A stretch of DNA of 20,947 nucleotides from CAWDLX01 sp046728155 (lineage in GTDB: Bacteria; Actinomycetota; Actinomycetes; Mycobacteriales; Micromonosporaceae), in NCBI GenBank assembly GCA_046728155.1, contig JBKPDY010000133.1, positions 1 to 20,947 on the forward strand, read 5' to 3'. Both the position numbers and the translations under genes were made by a program. The notes under the pieces are model-generated. The model worked only from the letters and a program-made list of their open reading frames with translations, ran no database searches and had not been told where the DNA came from. Of this stretch, positions 1 through 6,879 are shown one piece after another; the stretch's first letter is position 1, and each line of letters opens with the position of its first letter.

Positions 1-129
1 CGACTTCGTGGGGTGACTTGTCGGGGTCCTCGCGGCGTCGTGAGCGCAGCGTGCGACTTCGTGGGGTGACTAGTCGGGGTCCTCGCGGAGTCGTGAGCGC
101 AGCGAGCGACTTCGTGGGGTGACTAGTCG
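1..129. repeat. 53-bp tandem repeat, 2.4 copies in window
   Basis: Units begin at 1, 54 and 107, each with CGACTTCGTGGGGTGACT. The first two are complete and the third breaks off near 129. Units 1 and 2 differ at only about three positions. The array probably continues beyond the left edge. Its last copy overlaps the final codons and TAG stop (123-125) of the minus-strand membrane protein gene, so each unit carries a copy of the gene's stop-codon context (ACTAGTC or ACTTGTC). The 12-mer CTTCGTGGGGTG recurs in the repeats inside the thiamine operon. The periodicity is read directly; its function is unknown. Confidence 0.9.
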
Positions 130-1406
130 TCGTTGCGTTCCGGAGCCGGCGGGCCGGTCGGTGCGGTCGGCTCGACGACTCCACCCCGCTCGGCGGCTCG
201 GTGTTCCGCGATGAGGTGGCGGATACCGGTGTTGAGAACGGCCACCGTCGGTACGGCGATCAGGCCTCCTACGATGCCGGCGAGCACGACGCCGGTAGCG
301 ATCGCGATGATGACCGCGAGGGGATGGATGGCCACCGCCCGGCCCATGATGAGGGGCTGAAGGACGTGGCCTTCCAACTGCTGCACGCCGATCACGGCGG
401 CGATCAGGATCAAGGCGACGGCGGGACCGTTGAAGACCAACGCCACCAGCACCGCGACCGCTCCCGACACCGTGGCGCCCACGATGGGGATGAAGGCGCC
501 GAGGAAGACCAGCGCGGAGAGCGGGAGCCACAACGGCACCCGGAGGATGGCCATCGTTATACCGATGCCGACCGCGTCGATGAACGCGACGAGCACGGTC
601 GCCCGGACATAGGCCACGAGAGTCCACCAGGAGAGGTCGGCCGCACCGGAGACCTTGTCCCGGGTCGGCTCCGGGAGCATGCCGATCAGGAACCTACTGA
701 TGCGCCGGCCGTCACGGAGGAAGAAGAACGTGGTGAAGAGTACCAGGAACAGCCCGGTGAGGATCTCGGCGAGGGTGCCGGCCGTGCTGAGTGCCCCGGA
801 CGTGAGTGTCCCCTTGTGCGTCGAGAACCAGCTCTGAATCTCCTGGCCGATGCTGTTGAGCTGATCCTTCGTCAGGTGCAGCGGCCCCCTCTGCGTCCAA
901 TCCTGGATCTTGTCGATGCCCTTGGCCACGCCCGTGCCCAACTCGGGTGCGCCTTTCACGAACTGGCTGATCACCAGGTAAAAGGTTCCGCCGACCGTGG
1001 CCAGTCCGGCGAACAGGGCCAGGGCGGCGGCCAGGGAGCGGGGTACCCTGGCCCGCCGGAGTTGGGCGACCAACGGGGAGAGCAGCGCTGAGAGCAGGAT
1101 CGCGATGAGCACCGGCACGACCACAAGCGCCAGCTGCGCCGCCGCCCAGAGGACCGCCGCGATCGCGAGCACGAGCAGCAGGATCCGCCAGGCCCACGCG
1201 GCAGCGGTACGTAGCCCTCGCGGTACGTCGAGATCGTCATGCTGGACGACCGGCGTGGAGGTCACCACGATCGGCTCCACCGCCTGCTCCTCCATTTCCT
1301 CGTCGCGCTCTGCCGCGCGCGCCTCGGCGTGGGCGGCCCGGACCGAGTCCAGCCCGCTCTCATAGGCGCGGCGCAAGCTCTCCCGAACCTGCTCGAACTG
1401 CCCCAC
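123..1406 (-). CDS. AI-2E family transporter / permease (PF01594-like membrane protein)
   Basis: 427 aa from a GTG start with GAGGTG about 8 nt upstream. The first ~65 residues are charged and probably cytoplasmic. A paired hydrophobic hairpin follows at about 68-115, then another helix near 125-147. After a soluble stretch come several strongly hydrophobic segments (about 208-230, 258-345 and 355-390), and the tail is Pro/Glu-rich. This arrangement, with the GxxxPIVGAT-like and QQLEGHVLQPLIMGRAV stretches, is typical of the AI-2E/YdiK/PerM family. Members include an autoinducer exporter and Na+/H+ antiporters, so the substrate cannot be named. It appears to be transcribed alone, divergent from the GroES-like gene. 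Confidence 0.85.
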   Translation of the reverse strand: MGQFEQVRESLRRAYESGLDSVRAAHAEARAAERDEEMEEQAVEPIVVTSTPVVQHDDLDVPRGLRTAAAWAWRILLLVLAIAAVLWAAAQLALVVVPVLIAILLSALLSPLVAQLRRARVPRSLAAALALFAGLATVGGTFYLVISQFVKGAPELGTGVAKGIDKIQDWTQRGPLHLTKDQLNSIGQEIQSWFSTHKGTLTSGALSTAGTLAEILTGLFLVLFTTFFFLRDGRRISRFLIGMLPEPTRDKVSGAADLSWWTLVAYVRATVLVAFIDAVGIGITMAILRVPLWLPLSALVFLGAFIPIVGATVSGAVAVLVALVFNGPAVALILIAAVIGVQQLEGHVLQPLIMGRAVAIHPLAVIIAIATGVVLAGIVGGLIAVPTVAVLNTGIRHLIAEHRAAERGGVVEPTAPTGPPAPERNDD

Positions 1407-1633
1407 GGTGGCACCTCGCTCTGATAACGCCGCGTACGCCTCCGCTGCACGCGCCGATGCGGCCCTCTGTTATGCACTCCTCCATGCCCACAGACGCCCC
1501 ACCAGCGCCGTCGCGCCCTCCACGGTATCCGCCACCACCGCCGAGGTGGTCACCGCCCGAGCTCGTGCGAGGAGCCGAGCGGGCGAGCCCCCGCAGTTTG
1601 CGGGCGATACCTGGCGGACTGCTCGGTGAACTG

Positions 1634-1639
1634 TAGGTT
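1634..1639 (+). promoter_or_regulatory. Possible -10 element (TAGGTT) for a leaderless GroES-like transcript
   Basis: TAGGTT fits the actinobacterial TANNNT -10 and lies 6 nt before the GTG start. A transcript would then begin at or next to the start codon, which agrees with the weak ribosome binding site. No CIRCE or HAIR heat-shock operator is visible upstream. A short hairpin, CCCGCA-GTT-TGCGGG, lies at 1590-1604. Confidence 0.35.
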
Positions 1640-1645
1640 GACACC

Positions 1646-1987
1646 GTGACACGCACCGCCGACGAGACCGAGCAGGGTTTACCCATCCGGCTGCTGCACG
1701 ATCGGATCCTGGTGCGCCAGGACGGTGGCGAGGGGGAGCGCCGGTCGGCCGCGGGGATCGTCATCCCGGCCACCGCCTCGGTCGGGCGTCGACTGTCCTG
1801 GGCGACGGCGGTCGGGGTCGGCCCGAACGTGCGCTCGATCGTGGCCGGTGATCGTGTGCTCTTCGACCCTGACGACCGGTCCGAGGTTGAGCTGCACGGA
1901 CGCGAGTACGTTCTCCTGCGCGAGCGCGATGTGCACGCAGTGGCCGCCAGCCGGGTCGAACCCGATACGACCGGCCTCTACCTGTAG
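1646..1987 (+). CDS. GroES-like co-chaperonin (orphan, Cpn10 fold)
   Basis: 113 aa, slightly longer than the usual 95-100 aa of GroES. The pattern of a Cpn10 barrel is visible: LHDRILV near the N-terminus, the mobile-loop region SAAGIVIPATASV (about 34-46), AVGVGPN, AGDRVLF and a closing YVLLRERDVHAV. These match the LHDRVLV, SGIVIP, VGPG, GDKVLF and ILRE.DILAV blocks of GroES. No groEL is adjacent and the hydrophobic mobile-loop motif is only loosely kept. It may serve a distant chaperonin as a second co-chaperonin or may have diverged. The GTG start is preceded by only a weak SD-like AGG. It converges with the PrsW-family gene. Confidence 0.8.
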   Translation: MTRTADETEQGLPIRLLHDRILVRQDGGEGERRSAAGIVIPATASVGRRLSWATAVGVGPNVRSIVAGDRVLFDPDDRSEVELHGREYVLLRERDVHAVAASRVEPDTTGLYL

Positions 1988-2008
1988 TCGTGATCCGGCG
2001 TTGCGCCT

Positions 2009-2069
2009 GATCGCTGTCGACGTACGAAACGCACCGCATATCGAGCCGGATCGTACGAGCACAGCGATC
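2009..2069. terminator. Long inverted repeat between convergent genes (bidirectional terminator candidate)
   Basis: GATCGCTGT (2009-2017) pairs perfectly with ACAGCGATC (2061-2069), and CGTACGA (2021-2027) with TCGTACG (2051-2057). A 3-nt internal loop separates the two helices and the apical loop is 23 nt. It lies in the 139-bp gap between two converging genes, where one structure could stop both transcripts. There is no T tract, as is common for actinobacterial terminators. Confidence 0.5.
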
Positions 2070-2126
2070 TTGCGGCGCGGGTCAGCTGGGCGATGCCAAC
2101 AATCCCGACGAAGCGCCCGCCTTTGA

Positions 2127-3473
2127 CTAGCCCGCGGGCGGCGGGGGAAGCGCAGGGCGGACCGGCGCGCCGGGTGCTGCTCCGATCGGGAACGGCAGCG
2201 GCATGACCGGCGTCGGGGGAGCCGGCACCGCCCGTACCGCACCGTCGGGAAACTGGACCAGGTAGCCCCGGCCGCTCCACCACGCCCATGGGGTCAACGG
2301 ATCTCGGCCTACGAAGATCTGCCGCTGGGCGTCGATCGTTCGCAGCAGCTCCCTCTCCTCGGCGAGGGCCCGCTCGAGATCCGCCGGCCTGCCGTACAGG
2401 CCGCGGTTGAGGCCGTCGCGCAGCAGGGCGAGGCGGGTCGCCGCGAACTGGTAAGCCTTCATCGCCGTCTGACCGGCCTGGCCGCCCACCCGCGACGCCC
2501 AGCGACGCGCGGACAAACGCCGGCCGAGGGTGCCCAACGCGACCACCTCCGGCGGTGAAAACCAGCCGGCCATGGCGTACGCCGGCAGTATCCGCTCGGC
2601 CAGGCGACCCTCCCACGACCGTACCCAGAGAATCAGCCCCACCATCGCGAAGAAGAGGGGCACGAAGACCGCGAAGTATCCGTACAGGATGAAGTACGGC
2701 TGGTTCTGCGACAGCCGGACCATCAGGTTCCACGAGCCGTGCAGGGTCATGGCGAGCAGGAGTCCGGCGATCGGCGCGGCCACCCGGAGCGCCCGGTTCG
2801 GCGTCCGGGCCGCGATCCCGATGCCGATCCCCGTCATCGCGGTGAAGAGGGGATGGGCGAACCCGCTCAGCGGTACCCGTACCACGAACGTCCCGTACGC
2901 CGCGAACACCCCGGCGGCGTAACCCTTGTCGGCCGAGGCGGCGAAGCCGCTGCCGCCGAAGTAGAGGATGTTCTCCACCATCGCGAATCCAGTTGCCGAC
3001 AGTCCACAGTAGACAACCCCGTCGATGATGCCGGTGAACGCTTTACGGTAGAACGCGAACAATAGCAGCGGCAGGAGGGCCTTGCTCGTCTCCTCGACGG
3101 CCGGAGCGATCAGGGTGGCCACCACGTCGAGCGGCAACCGCTTGACGGTCTGGGTGTTCACGAACAAGGCGATGCTCGTGGCGACCCCGGCGCCCCAGAG
3201 AAAGCAGACGATGACCAGCCACGCCGGCGCCGGTTGGTACCGGTCCAGCCAGAGGAAGCATCCGACCAAGATCGGGACCGGAAGCACGGCCCCGACGAGG
3301 CCGACCGCGAGGGCGAGCGGTCCGAACCGGCTGCCGAAGTAGAGCACGATCGCGATGGTGGCGAGGGCACAGAACGCGATGAGGAGGCCCAGCCCGATCA
3401 GGCTCGCCGCGCTTCGCCGCGGCGCCATCGTCGGTGCCGCTCCGGCGTCAGCGCGCGGCGCTGAGGAGACCAT
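2127..3473 (-). CDS. PrsW family intramembrane metalloprotease
   Basis: 448 aa from the ATG at 3473. About eight membrane helices fill residues 22-290, followed by a soluble C-terminal tail of about 170 residues ending in a Pro-rich stretch. The PrsW/CPBP-type signatures are present: EETSK (127-131) in a helix, FAMVEN (163-168), a His at 207 (AHPLF) and HGSWN (245-249), the likely zinc-binding and catalytic residues. Founding member PrsW of Bacillus cleaves an anti-sigma factor; no anti-sigma factor is nearby, so the target here is unknown. A longer reading frame runs upstream, but a TAGGCT -10 box 7 nt before 3473 suggests a leaderless start there. A second ATG is at 3428. Confidence 0.85.
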   Translation of the reverse strand: MVSSAPRADAGAAPTMAPRRSAASLIGLGLLIAFCALATIAIVLYFGSRFGPLALAVGLVGAVLPVPILVGCFLWLDRYQPAPAWLVIVCFLWGAGVATSIALFVNTQTVKRLPLDVVATLIAPAVEETSKALLPLLLFAFYRKAFTGIIDGVVYCGLSATGFAMVENILYFGGSGFAASADKGYAAGVFAAYGTFVVRVPLSGFAHPLFTAMTGIGIGIAARTPNRALRVAAPIAGLLLAMTLHGSWNLMVRLSQNQPYFILYGYFAVFVPLFFAMVGLILWVRSWEGRLAERILPAYAMAGWFSPPEVVALGTLGRRLSARRWASRVGGQAGQTAMKAYQFAATRLALLRDGLNRGLYGRPADLERALAEERELLRTIDAQRQIFVGRDPLTPWAWWSGRGYLVQFPDGAVRAVPAPPTPVMPLPFPIGAAPGAPVRPALPPPPAG

Positions 3474-3480
3474 GCAGGCA

Positions 3481-3486
3481 AGCCTA
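3481..3486 (-). promoter_or_regulatory. Possible -10 element (TAGGCT) of the PrsW-family gene
   Basis: On the minus strand TAGGCT ends 7 nt before the ATG at 3473 and fits TANNNT. No SD precedes this ATG, so the transcript may be leaderless. No -35 match is evident. Confidence 0.35.
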
Positions 3487-3526
3487 GTGGGGGGTCGCGT
3501 CGGGCCGGCGAAGGTCGGCACGCTGT

Positions 3527-3541
3527 TGACAATGGTTGTCA
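3527..3541. promoter_or_regulatory. Fur/Zur-type palindrome in the divergent prsW-like/smtB-like promoter region
   Basis: TGACAATGGTTGTCA has perfect 6-bp arms (TGACAA/TTGTCA) around TGG. It resembles the 7-1-7 Fur-family box (TGAxAATxATTxTCA) used by Zur in actinobacteria. It overlaps a TTGACA (3526-3531) that could be the -35 of the repressor gene, so binding there would block transcription. It could instead be the operator of the SmtB-like protein itself. The palindrome is seen directly; the regulator is inferred. Confidence 0.5.
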
Positions 3542-3590
3542 TTTGCGCGCAGAGTGGCGATGTGCACATGCGAAGACTGGTGTTACGACA

Positions 3591-3908
3591 ATGACGATGA
3601 CGCCTGACACCACCAACGCCATGAAGACGGCGGCCTACGAGGCCGCCGGCGAGCTCTTAAAGGCGTTGGCCTCTACCGTCCGGATCGCGATCATCACCGA
3701 GCTTGCGAGCGGGCCTCGGTGCGTACACGAGATCGTCGACACCGTGGGCGCCCCGCAGCCTCTCGTGTCCCAGCATCTGCGTGTTCTGCGGGGCGCCGGC
3801 ATCGTTCGGGGCGAACGACGTGGCCGGGAGATCGCGTACTCGCTCACCGATGAGCACATAGGACACATCGTCGCCGACGCCATCTCGCACGCCCGTGAGC
3901 CCCTTTGA
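3591..3908 (+). CDS. smtB: SmtB/ArsR-family zinc-responsive repressor
   Basis: 105 aa winged-helix protein. The DNA-recognition helix is around PQPLVSQHLRVLRGAGIV (55-72), followed by the wing GERRGREIAYSL. The C-terminal helix carries D87, H89, H100 and E103, the same spacing (2, 11, 3) as the alpha-5 zinc site D104/H106/H117/E120 of cyanobacterial SmtB. C44 sits at the alpha-3 position (RCVHE). Sequence and metal site closely resemble mycobacterial SmtB (Rv2358), which derepresses zur when zinc is abundant. Here no zur follows; the next gene is a membrane protein. The ATG at 3591 is chosen over the upstream TTG at 3543 because the frame before it is not family-like. SD is weak, and the ATG at 3597 or 3621 is possible. 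Confidence 0.85.
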   Translation: MTMTPDTTNAMKTAAYEAAGELLKALASTVRIAIITELASGPRCVHEIVDTVGAPQPLVSQHLRVLRGAGIVRGERRGREIAYSLTDEHIGHIVADAISHAREPL

Positions 3909-3917
3909 TCGTCGTCG

Positions 3918-3952
3918 GGCAAACGAAGCATTTTGGGCGCTTCTCGTTTGCC
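3918..3952 (+). terminator. Strong hairpin directly after the SmtB-like gene
   Basis: GGCAAACGAAGC pairs with GCTTC-TC-GTTTGCC: 12 base pairs with a 2-nt bulge and a 9-nt loop (ATTTTGGGC). It begins 9 nt after the repressor stop and ends 28 nt before the next ATG. It is likely a terminator or attenuator separating the two genes. There is no T tract. It also argues against the upstream TTG start (3933) for the next gene, which would lie inside the hairpin. Confidence 0.5.
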
Positions 3953-3980
3953 GTTCCGCGAGCACGGGAACCCTGATGTT

Positions 3981-4625
3981 ATGCGGATCTATGCCGACCG
4001 TCCGGCAGCCGGGTTCCGGCAGCTCGTCACCGATCTGATCGTCGTGGCGTGGCTCGCGTTCTGGATCCGAGCCGCGTTCTGGGTCTACGACAAGGTCTCG
4101 TCGCTGGCGGTACCCGGTCAGAAGATCGAGAGCGCCGGAGAGGGGATGGCCAGCGGGCTCTCCGACGCCAGCGACAAGGTGGGCAATGTTCCCGCGGTCG
4201 GCGGCTCGCTCTCGCAGCCGTTCGACCGGGCGGCCGGTGCCGCCAACGCGCTCGCCGACGCCGGCAGGACCCAACAGTCCGCCGTACACGGCCTTGCCAT
4301 CGTATTGGTCGTGCTCGTCCTCGCCGTTCCGGTCATGCTGGTCCTGTTCGGCTGGCTGCCGTTGCGGCTGCGCTGGATCCGTCGCGCCGGCGTCGCCGCG
4401 GGCCTTCGCGATCGCGCCAGCGGACGGGATCTGCTCGCGCTTCGGGCATTGACTCACCAACCCCTGCGCCGGCTGCTCGCGGTCCATCCGGATCCCGCCA
4501 CGGCGTGGCGAGATCACGACGTGAGTACGCTGAACTCCCTGGCCTCATTGGAGTTGAAGACCCTTGGGCTGCGCTCGCCGCCCCAGAGCCTGGCGCCAGC
4601 CCAGCGCGCGAATGCCAGGCCATGA
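3981..4625 (+). CDS. Two-helix membrane protein of unknown function
   Basis: 214 aa from the ATG at 3981, with GGGAA about 11 nt upstream. I do not recognise the family. A hydrophobic segment at about 16-36 is followed by an Ala/Gly/Ser-rich, weakly amphipathic segment of about 65 residues that is probably extracytoplasmic. A second very hydrophobic helix lies at about 103-126, then a basic cytoplasmic tail with RLRWIRR just after the membrane and a DLLALRALTHQPLRRLL stretch. The layout suggests an envelope protein with an external coiled loop. It sits on the same strand as the zinc-sensor gene but is separated from it by a strong hairpin, so co-regulation is uncertain. It converges with the acyl-CoA dehydrogenase gene. 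Confidence 0.7.
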   Translation: MRIYADRPAAGFRQLVTDLIVVAWLAFWIRAAFWVYDKVSSLAVPGQKIESAGEGMASGLSDASDKVGNVPAVGGSLSQPFDRAAGAANALADAGRTQQSAVHGLAIVLVVLVLAVPVMLVLFGWLPLRLRWIRRAGVAAGLRDRASGRDLLALRALTHQPLRRLLAVHPDPATAWRDHDVSTLNSLASLELKTLGLRSPPQSLAPAQRANARP

Positions 4626-4650
4626 TCCGAGCACCAGCTACTGCGTAGTA

Positions 4651-4689
4651 GGGGCACCCTTATATGACGAAAGAGTCAACAGGGTCCCC
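4651..4689. terminator. Bidirectional terminator-like hairpin between convergent genes
   Basis: GGGG-C-ACCCT (4651-4660) pairs with AGGGT-CCCC (4681-4689). An inner TGAC/GTCA helix closes a GAAAGA loop. It occupies the 76-bp gap between the membrane protein stop (4625) and the acyl-CoA dehydrogenase stop (4702), which suits two-way termination. Confidence 0.45.
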
Positions 4690-4701
4690 CTGCTTGCAAG
4701 A

Positions 4702-6669
4702 TCAGCGAGGAATGCGACGGCGAACGTCCTTTTCCGTGGACGGTCCGGCGTGCCAATGGGCCACCCATTCGCCGGGCGGCAACGCCATCACGCCCGCCTC
4801 GATCGACGTGTACCGGCCGGAGAGCACGCTCTTGGCCGCCTTCACATCGCGGGCATCGGTGTTGTCCCACAACCCGTTGAACAGAACCTTGATACGCCCG
4901 CGCGCCTGCCGGCAGAAAAGGTCGGCCAGTTCGACGTTCTCCGGGTGCTCCGCGCTTTCGGTGCGGGCTCGCACACACGTTGCCGACATCGCGAACAGCT
5001 CGGCGCCGATGTCGACGATCCGGCTGAGAAAGCCCTGCTTTCGCTCGAGCCGGCCCTGCCAACGAGCCATGCCGTAGAACGTCGACCGGGCAAGCTTGCG
5101 CGAAGCGCGCTCGACGAAACGCATATGCGGAGCGAGCAGTCCGAACGAGCCGTACCCGCCCGGCACCTGTCCCCTGCCGACGGAGAGGGTCGGTAGCCAC
5201 CTGGCGTAGAAGGCGGCGGCACGCGTCCCTGCCTTTGCCTTGCGGCCGAAGTCGGCTTCCGGGTCGATGATGTCGCCGGCAACCGCGAGGTGCTGGTCGA
5301 CCGCCTCTCGGGCGATGAGCAGATGCATGATCTCGGTGGATCCCTCGAAGATCCGGTCGATCCGCAGGTCCCGGAGGATCTGCTCCACCGGAATTGGACG
5401 CTCACCGCGAGCGGCCAACGAGGCGGCCGTCTCGTACCCCCGACCGCCCCGGATCTGGATGACCTCATCACCGATGCGCCAGGCCATCTCGCTGGCGTAC
5501 AACTTGATGAGAGCGGCCTCGATCCGGATGTCGTTGCGGTCATCGTCGGCGAGCAGGCAGCACAGGTCCAACATGGACTCGAGCGCGAACGTCGTCGCCG
5601 CGATGAACGCAATCTTGCGCGCGACGGCCTCGTGCTCGCCTACCGGCCGACCCCATTGCACCCGGTTCGCACCCCACTCCCGGGCGATGGCGAGACACGC
5701 CTTGCCGGCGCCGACACAGCTCGCGGGCAGCGCGAGTCGACCGGTGTTCAGCGTGGTCAGGGCGATCTTCAAGCCCTGCCCCTCGGCGCCGATCACGTTC
5801 TCTTTCGGCACCCGTACGTTGTGGAAACGGGTGACGCTGTTCTCCAGCCCGCGCAGGCCCAGGAACTCGTTGCGGCGCTCGACCGTGATGCCGTCGGTAT
5901 CGGACTCCACGACGAACGCCGTGATCCCGCCCTTGTGTCCGTCCGAGCGGGGTACCCGGGCCATGACAACGAGAATGTCGGCGACGGTCCCGTTGGTGGC
6001 CCACAGCTTGACCCCGTCGATCAGGTAATCCCCGTCCGCGGTCGGGGTCGCCGTCGTCCGTAGGCGGGCCGGGTCGGATCCTTCGTCGGGTTCGGTCAAC
6101 AGGAAAGCCGAGATCTCCCCCCGGGCCAGCCGAGGCAGGAACCGGGCCTTCTGCGCCTCGGTACCGAAGAGCTTCAACGGCTGGGGTACCCCGATCGACT
6201 GATGCGCGGAGAGCAGCGCCGAGACGGCGGGGCTGGCCGATCCGATGAGCATCAACGCACGGCAGTAATCCAGATTGGACAGTCCTTTGCCGCCGTACTC
6301 CTCGTCGATCTTCATGCCGAAGGCGCCGAGGTCGGCCAGACCGGTGAGCACCTCGTCGGGGATGCGGGCGTCGCGGTCTATCTGCTCCCCGTCGATCCGG
6401 TCGCGGGCGAACGCCTCCACCGCTTCGAGGAAGGGCTTGCCACGAGCCACCCGCTCCGGATCCGGTACCGGCCACGGGTCGATGAGGTTCACCCGGAACC
6501 GGCCGAGGAAGAGCTCCTTACCGAAGCTCGGCTTACGCCACTCGGTCTCGCGGGCGGACTCGGCGACCTGCCGTGCCTGCCGTTCGGTCACCGTCGCCGT
6601 CGTACTAGCGGTGCCTTTGGTGTCATCGGGGCCGGCAGGAGTCGTCGGTCGGCTGTCGGTGGTCGTCAT
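4702..6669 (-). CDS. Long acyl-CoA dehydrogenase (FadE10-like)
   Basis: 655 aa from the ATG at 6669, with AGGGGG 7 nt upstream; this start is preferred to an in-frame one 33 nt earlier. The flavoenzyme core covers about 75-465: N-terminal helical domain with EEYGGKGLSNLDYCRA (123-138), beta domain with LLTEPDEGSDPARL (190-203), KLWATNGTVAD (221-231), and C-terminal helical domain with QIRGGRGYE (405-413) and the catalytic-Glu motif FEGSTEI (441-447). A further ~190-residue C-terminal extension makes it longer than ordinary 380-aa enzymes and similar in build to mycobacterial FadE10 and the VLCAD/ACAD9 type. It would oxidise acyl-CoA to enoyl-CoA using FAD. No electron-transfer flavoprotein or other beta-oxidation gene is adjacent, so the substrate is open. 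Confidence 0.9.
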   Translation of the reverse strand: MTTTDSRPTTPAGPDDTKGTASTTATVTERQARQVAESARETEWRKPSFGKELFLGRFRVNLIDPWPVPDPERVARGKPFLEAVEAFARDRIDGEQIDRDARIPDEVLTGLADLGAFGMKIDEEYGGKGLSNLDYCRALMLIGSASPAVSALLSAHQSIGVPQPLKLFGTEAQKARFLPRLARGEISAFLLTEPDEGSDPARLRTTATPTADGDYLIDGVKLWATNGTVADILVVMARVPRSDGHKGGITAFVVESDTDGITVERRNEFLGLRGLENSVTRFHNVRVPKENVIGAEGQGLKIALTTLNTGRLALPASCVGAGKACLAIAREWGANRVQWGRPVGEHEAVARKIAFIAATTFALESMLDLCCLLADDDRNDIRIEAALIKLYASEMAWRIGDEVIQIRGGRGYETAASLAARGERPIPVEQILRDLRIDRIFEGSTEIMHLLIAREAVDQHLAVAGDIIDPEADFGRKAKAGTRAAAFYARWLPTLSVGRGQVPGGYGSFGLLAPHMRFVERASRKLARSTFYGMARWQGRLERKQGFLSRIVDIGAELFAMSATCVRARTESAEHPENVELADLFCRQARGRIKVLFNGLWDNTDARDVKAAKSVLSGRYTSIEAGVMALPPGEWVAHWHAGPSTEKDVRRRIPR

Positions 6670-6706
6670 AAGGGACCCCCTGGACGGGTACACACTCCTC
6701 ACTTCT

Positions 6707-6743
6707 AGGCTACCCGGGCAGGTTACCCTCCGGTAGTGTTACC
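6707..6743 (-). promoter_or_regulatory. Acyl-CoA dehydrogenase promoter with alternating TACC/GGTA half-sites
   Basis: A -10 candidate TAGCCT lies at 6712-6707 on the minus strand. It would give a leader of about 30 nt carrying the SD. Just upstream, where the -35 should be, the plus strand reads TACC (6724), GGTA (6732) and TACC (6740), each separated by 4 nt. These form two overlapping inverted repeats sharing the central half-site. This looks like an operator for a dimeric regulator of TetR or similar type, as often controls fatty-acid oxidation genes. The half-sites are seen; the binding protein is inferred. Confidence 0.35.
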
Positions 6744-6879
6744 GCGATCAATCGGCCGGGCAAGCTCGAGGCTGTTCCACATCCTTGACATTCGTCACGA
6801 AGATAGGGTTTCGGGTACAACGCGTCGCGCGTGGCGTCGTTTCCGGTAGGGGACGGCGATCATGAAGTCGCGGGGCCGC

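Noticed and set aside
201..1091. Long plus-strand ORF antisense to the AI-2E gene
   Set aside because: Composition is Asp/Arg/Gly-rich, as expected of an antisense frame in high-GC DNA, and the minus strand carries clear membrane segments.
6785..6801. TTGACA followed by the palindrome TTCGTCACGAA on the plus strand
   Set aside because: No -10 at suitable spacing and no plus-strand gene follows; probably chance in the gap after thiD.
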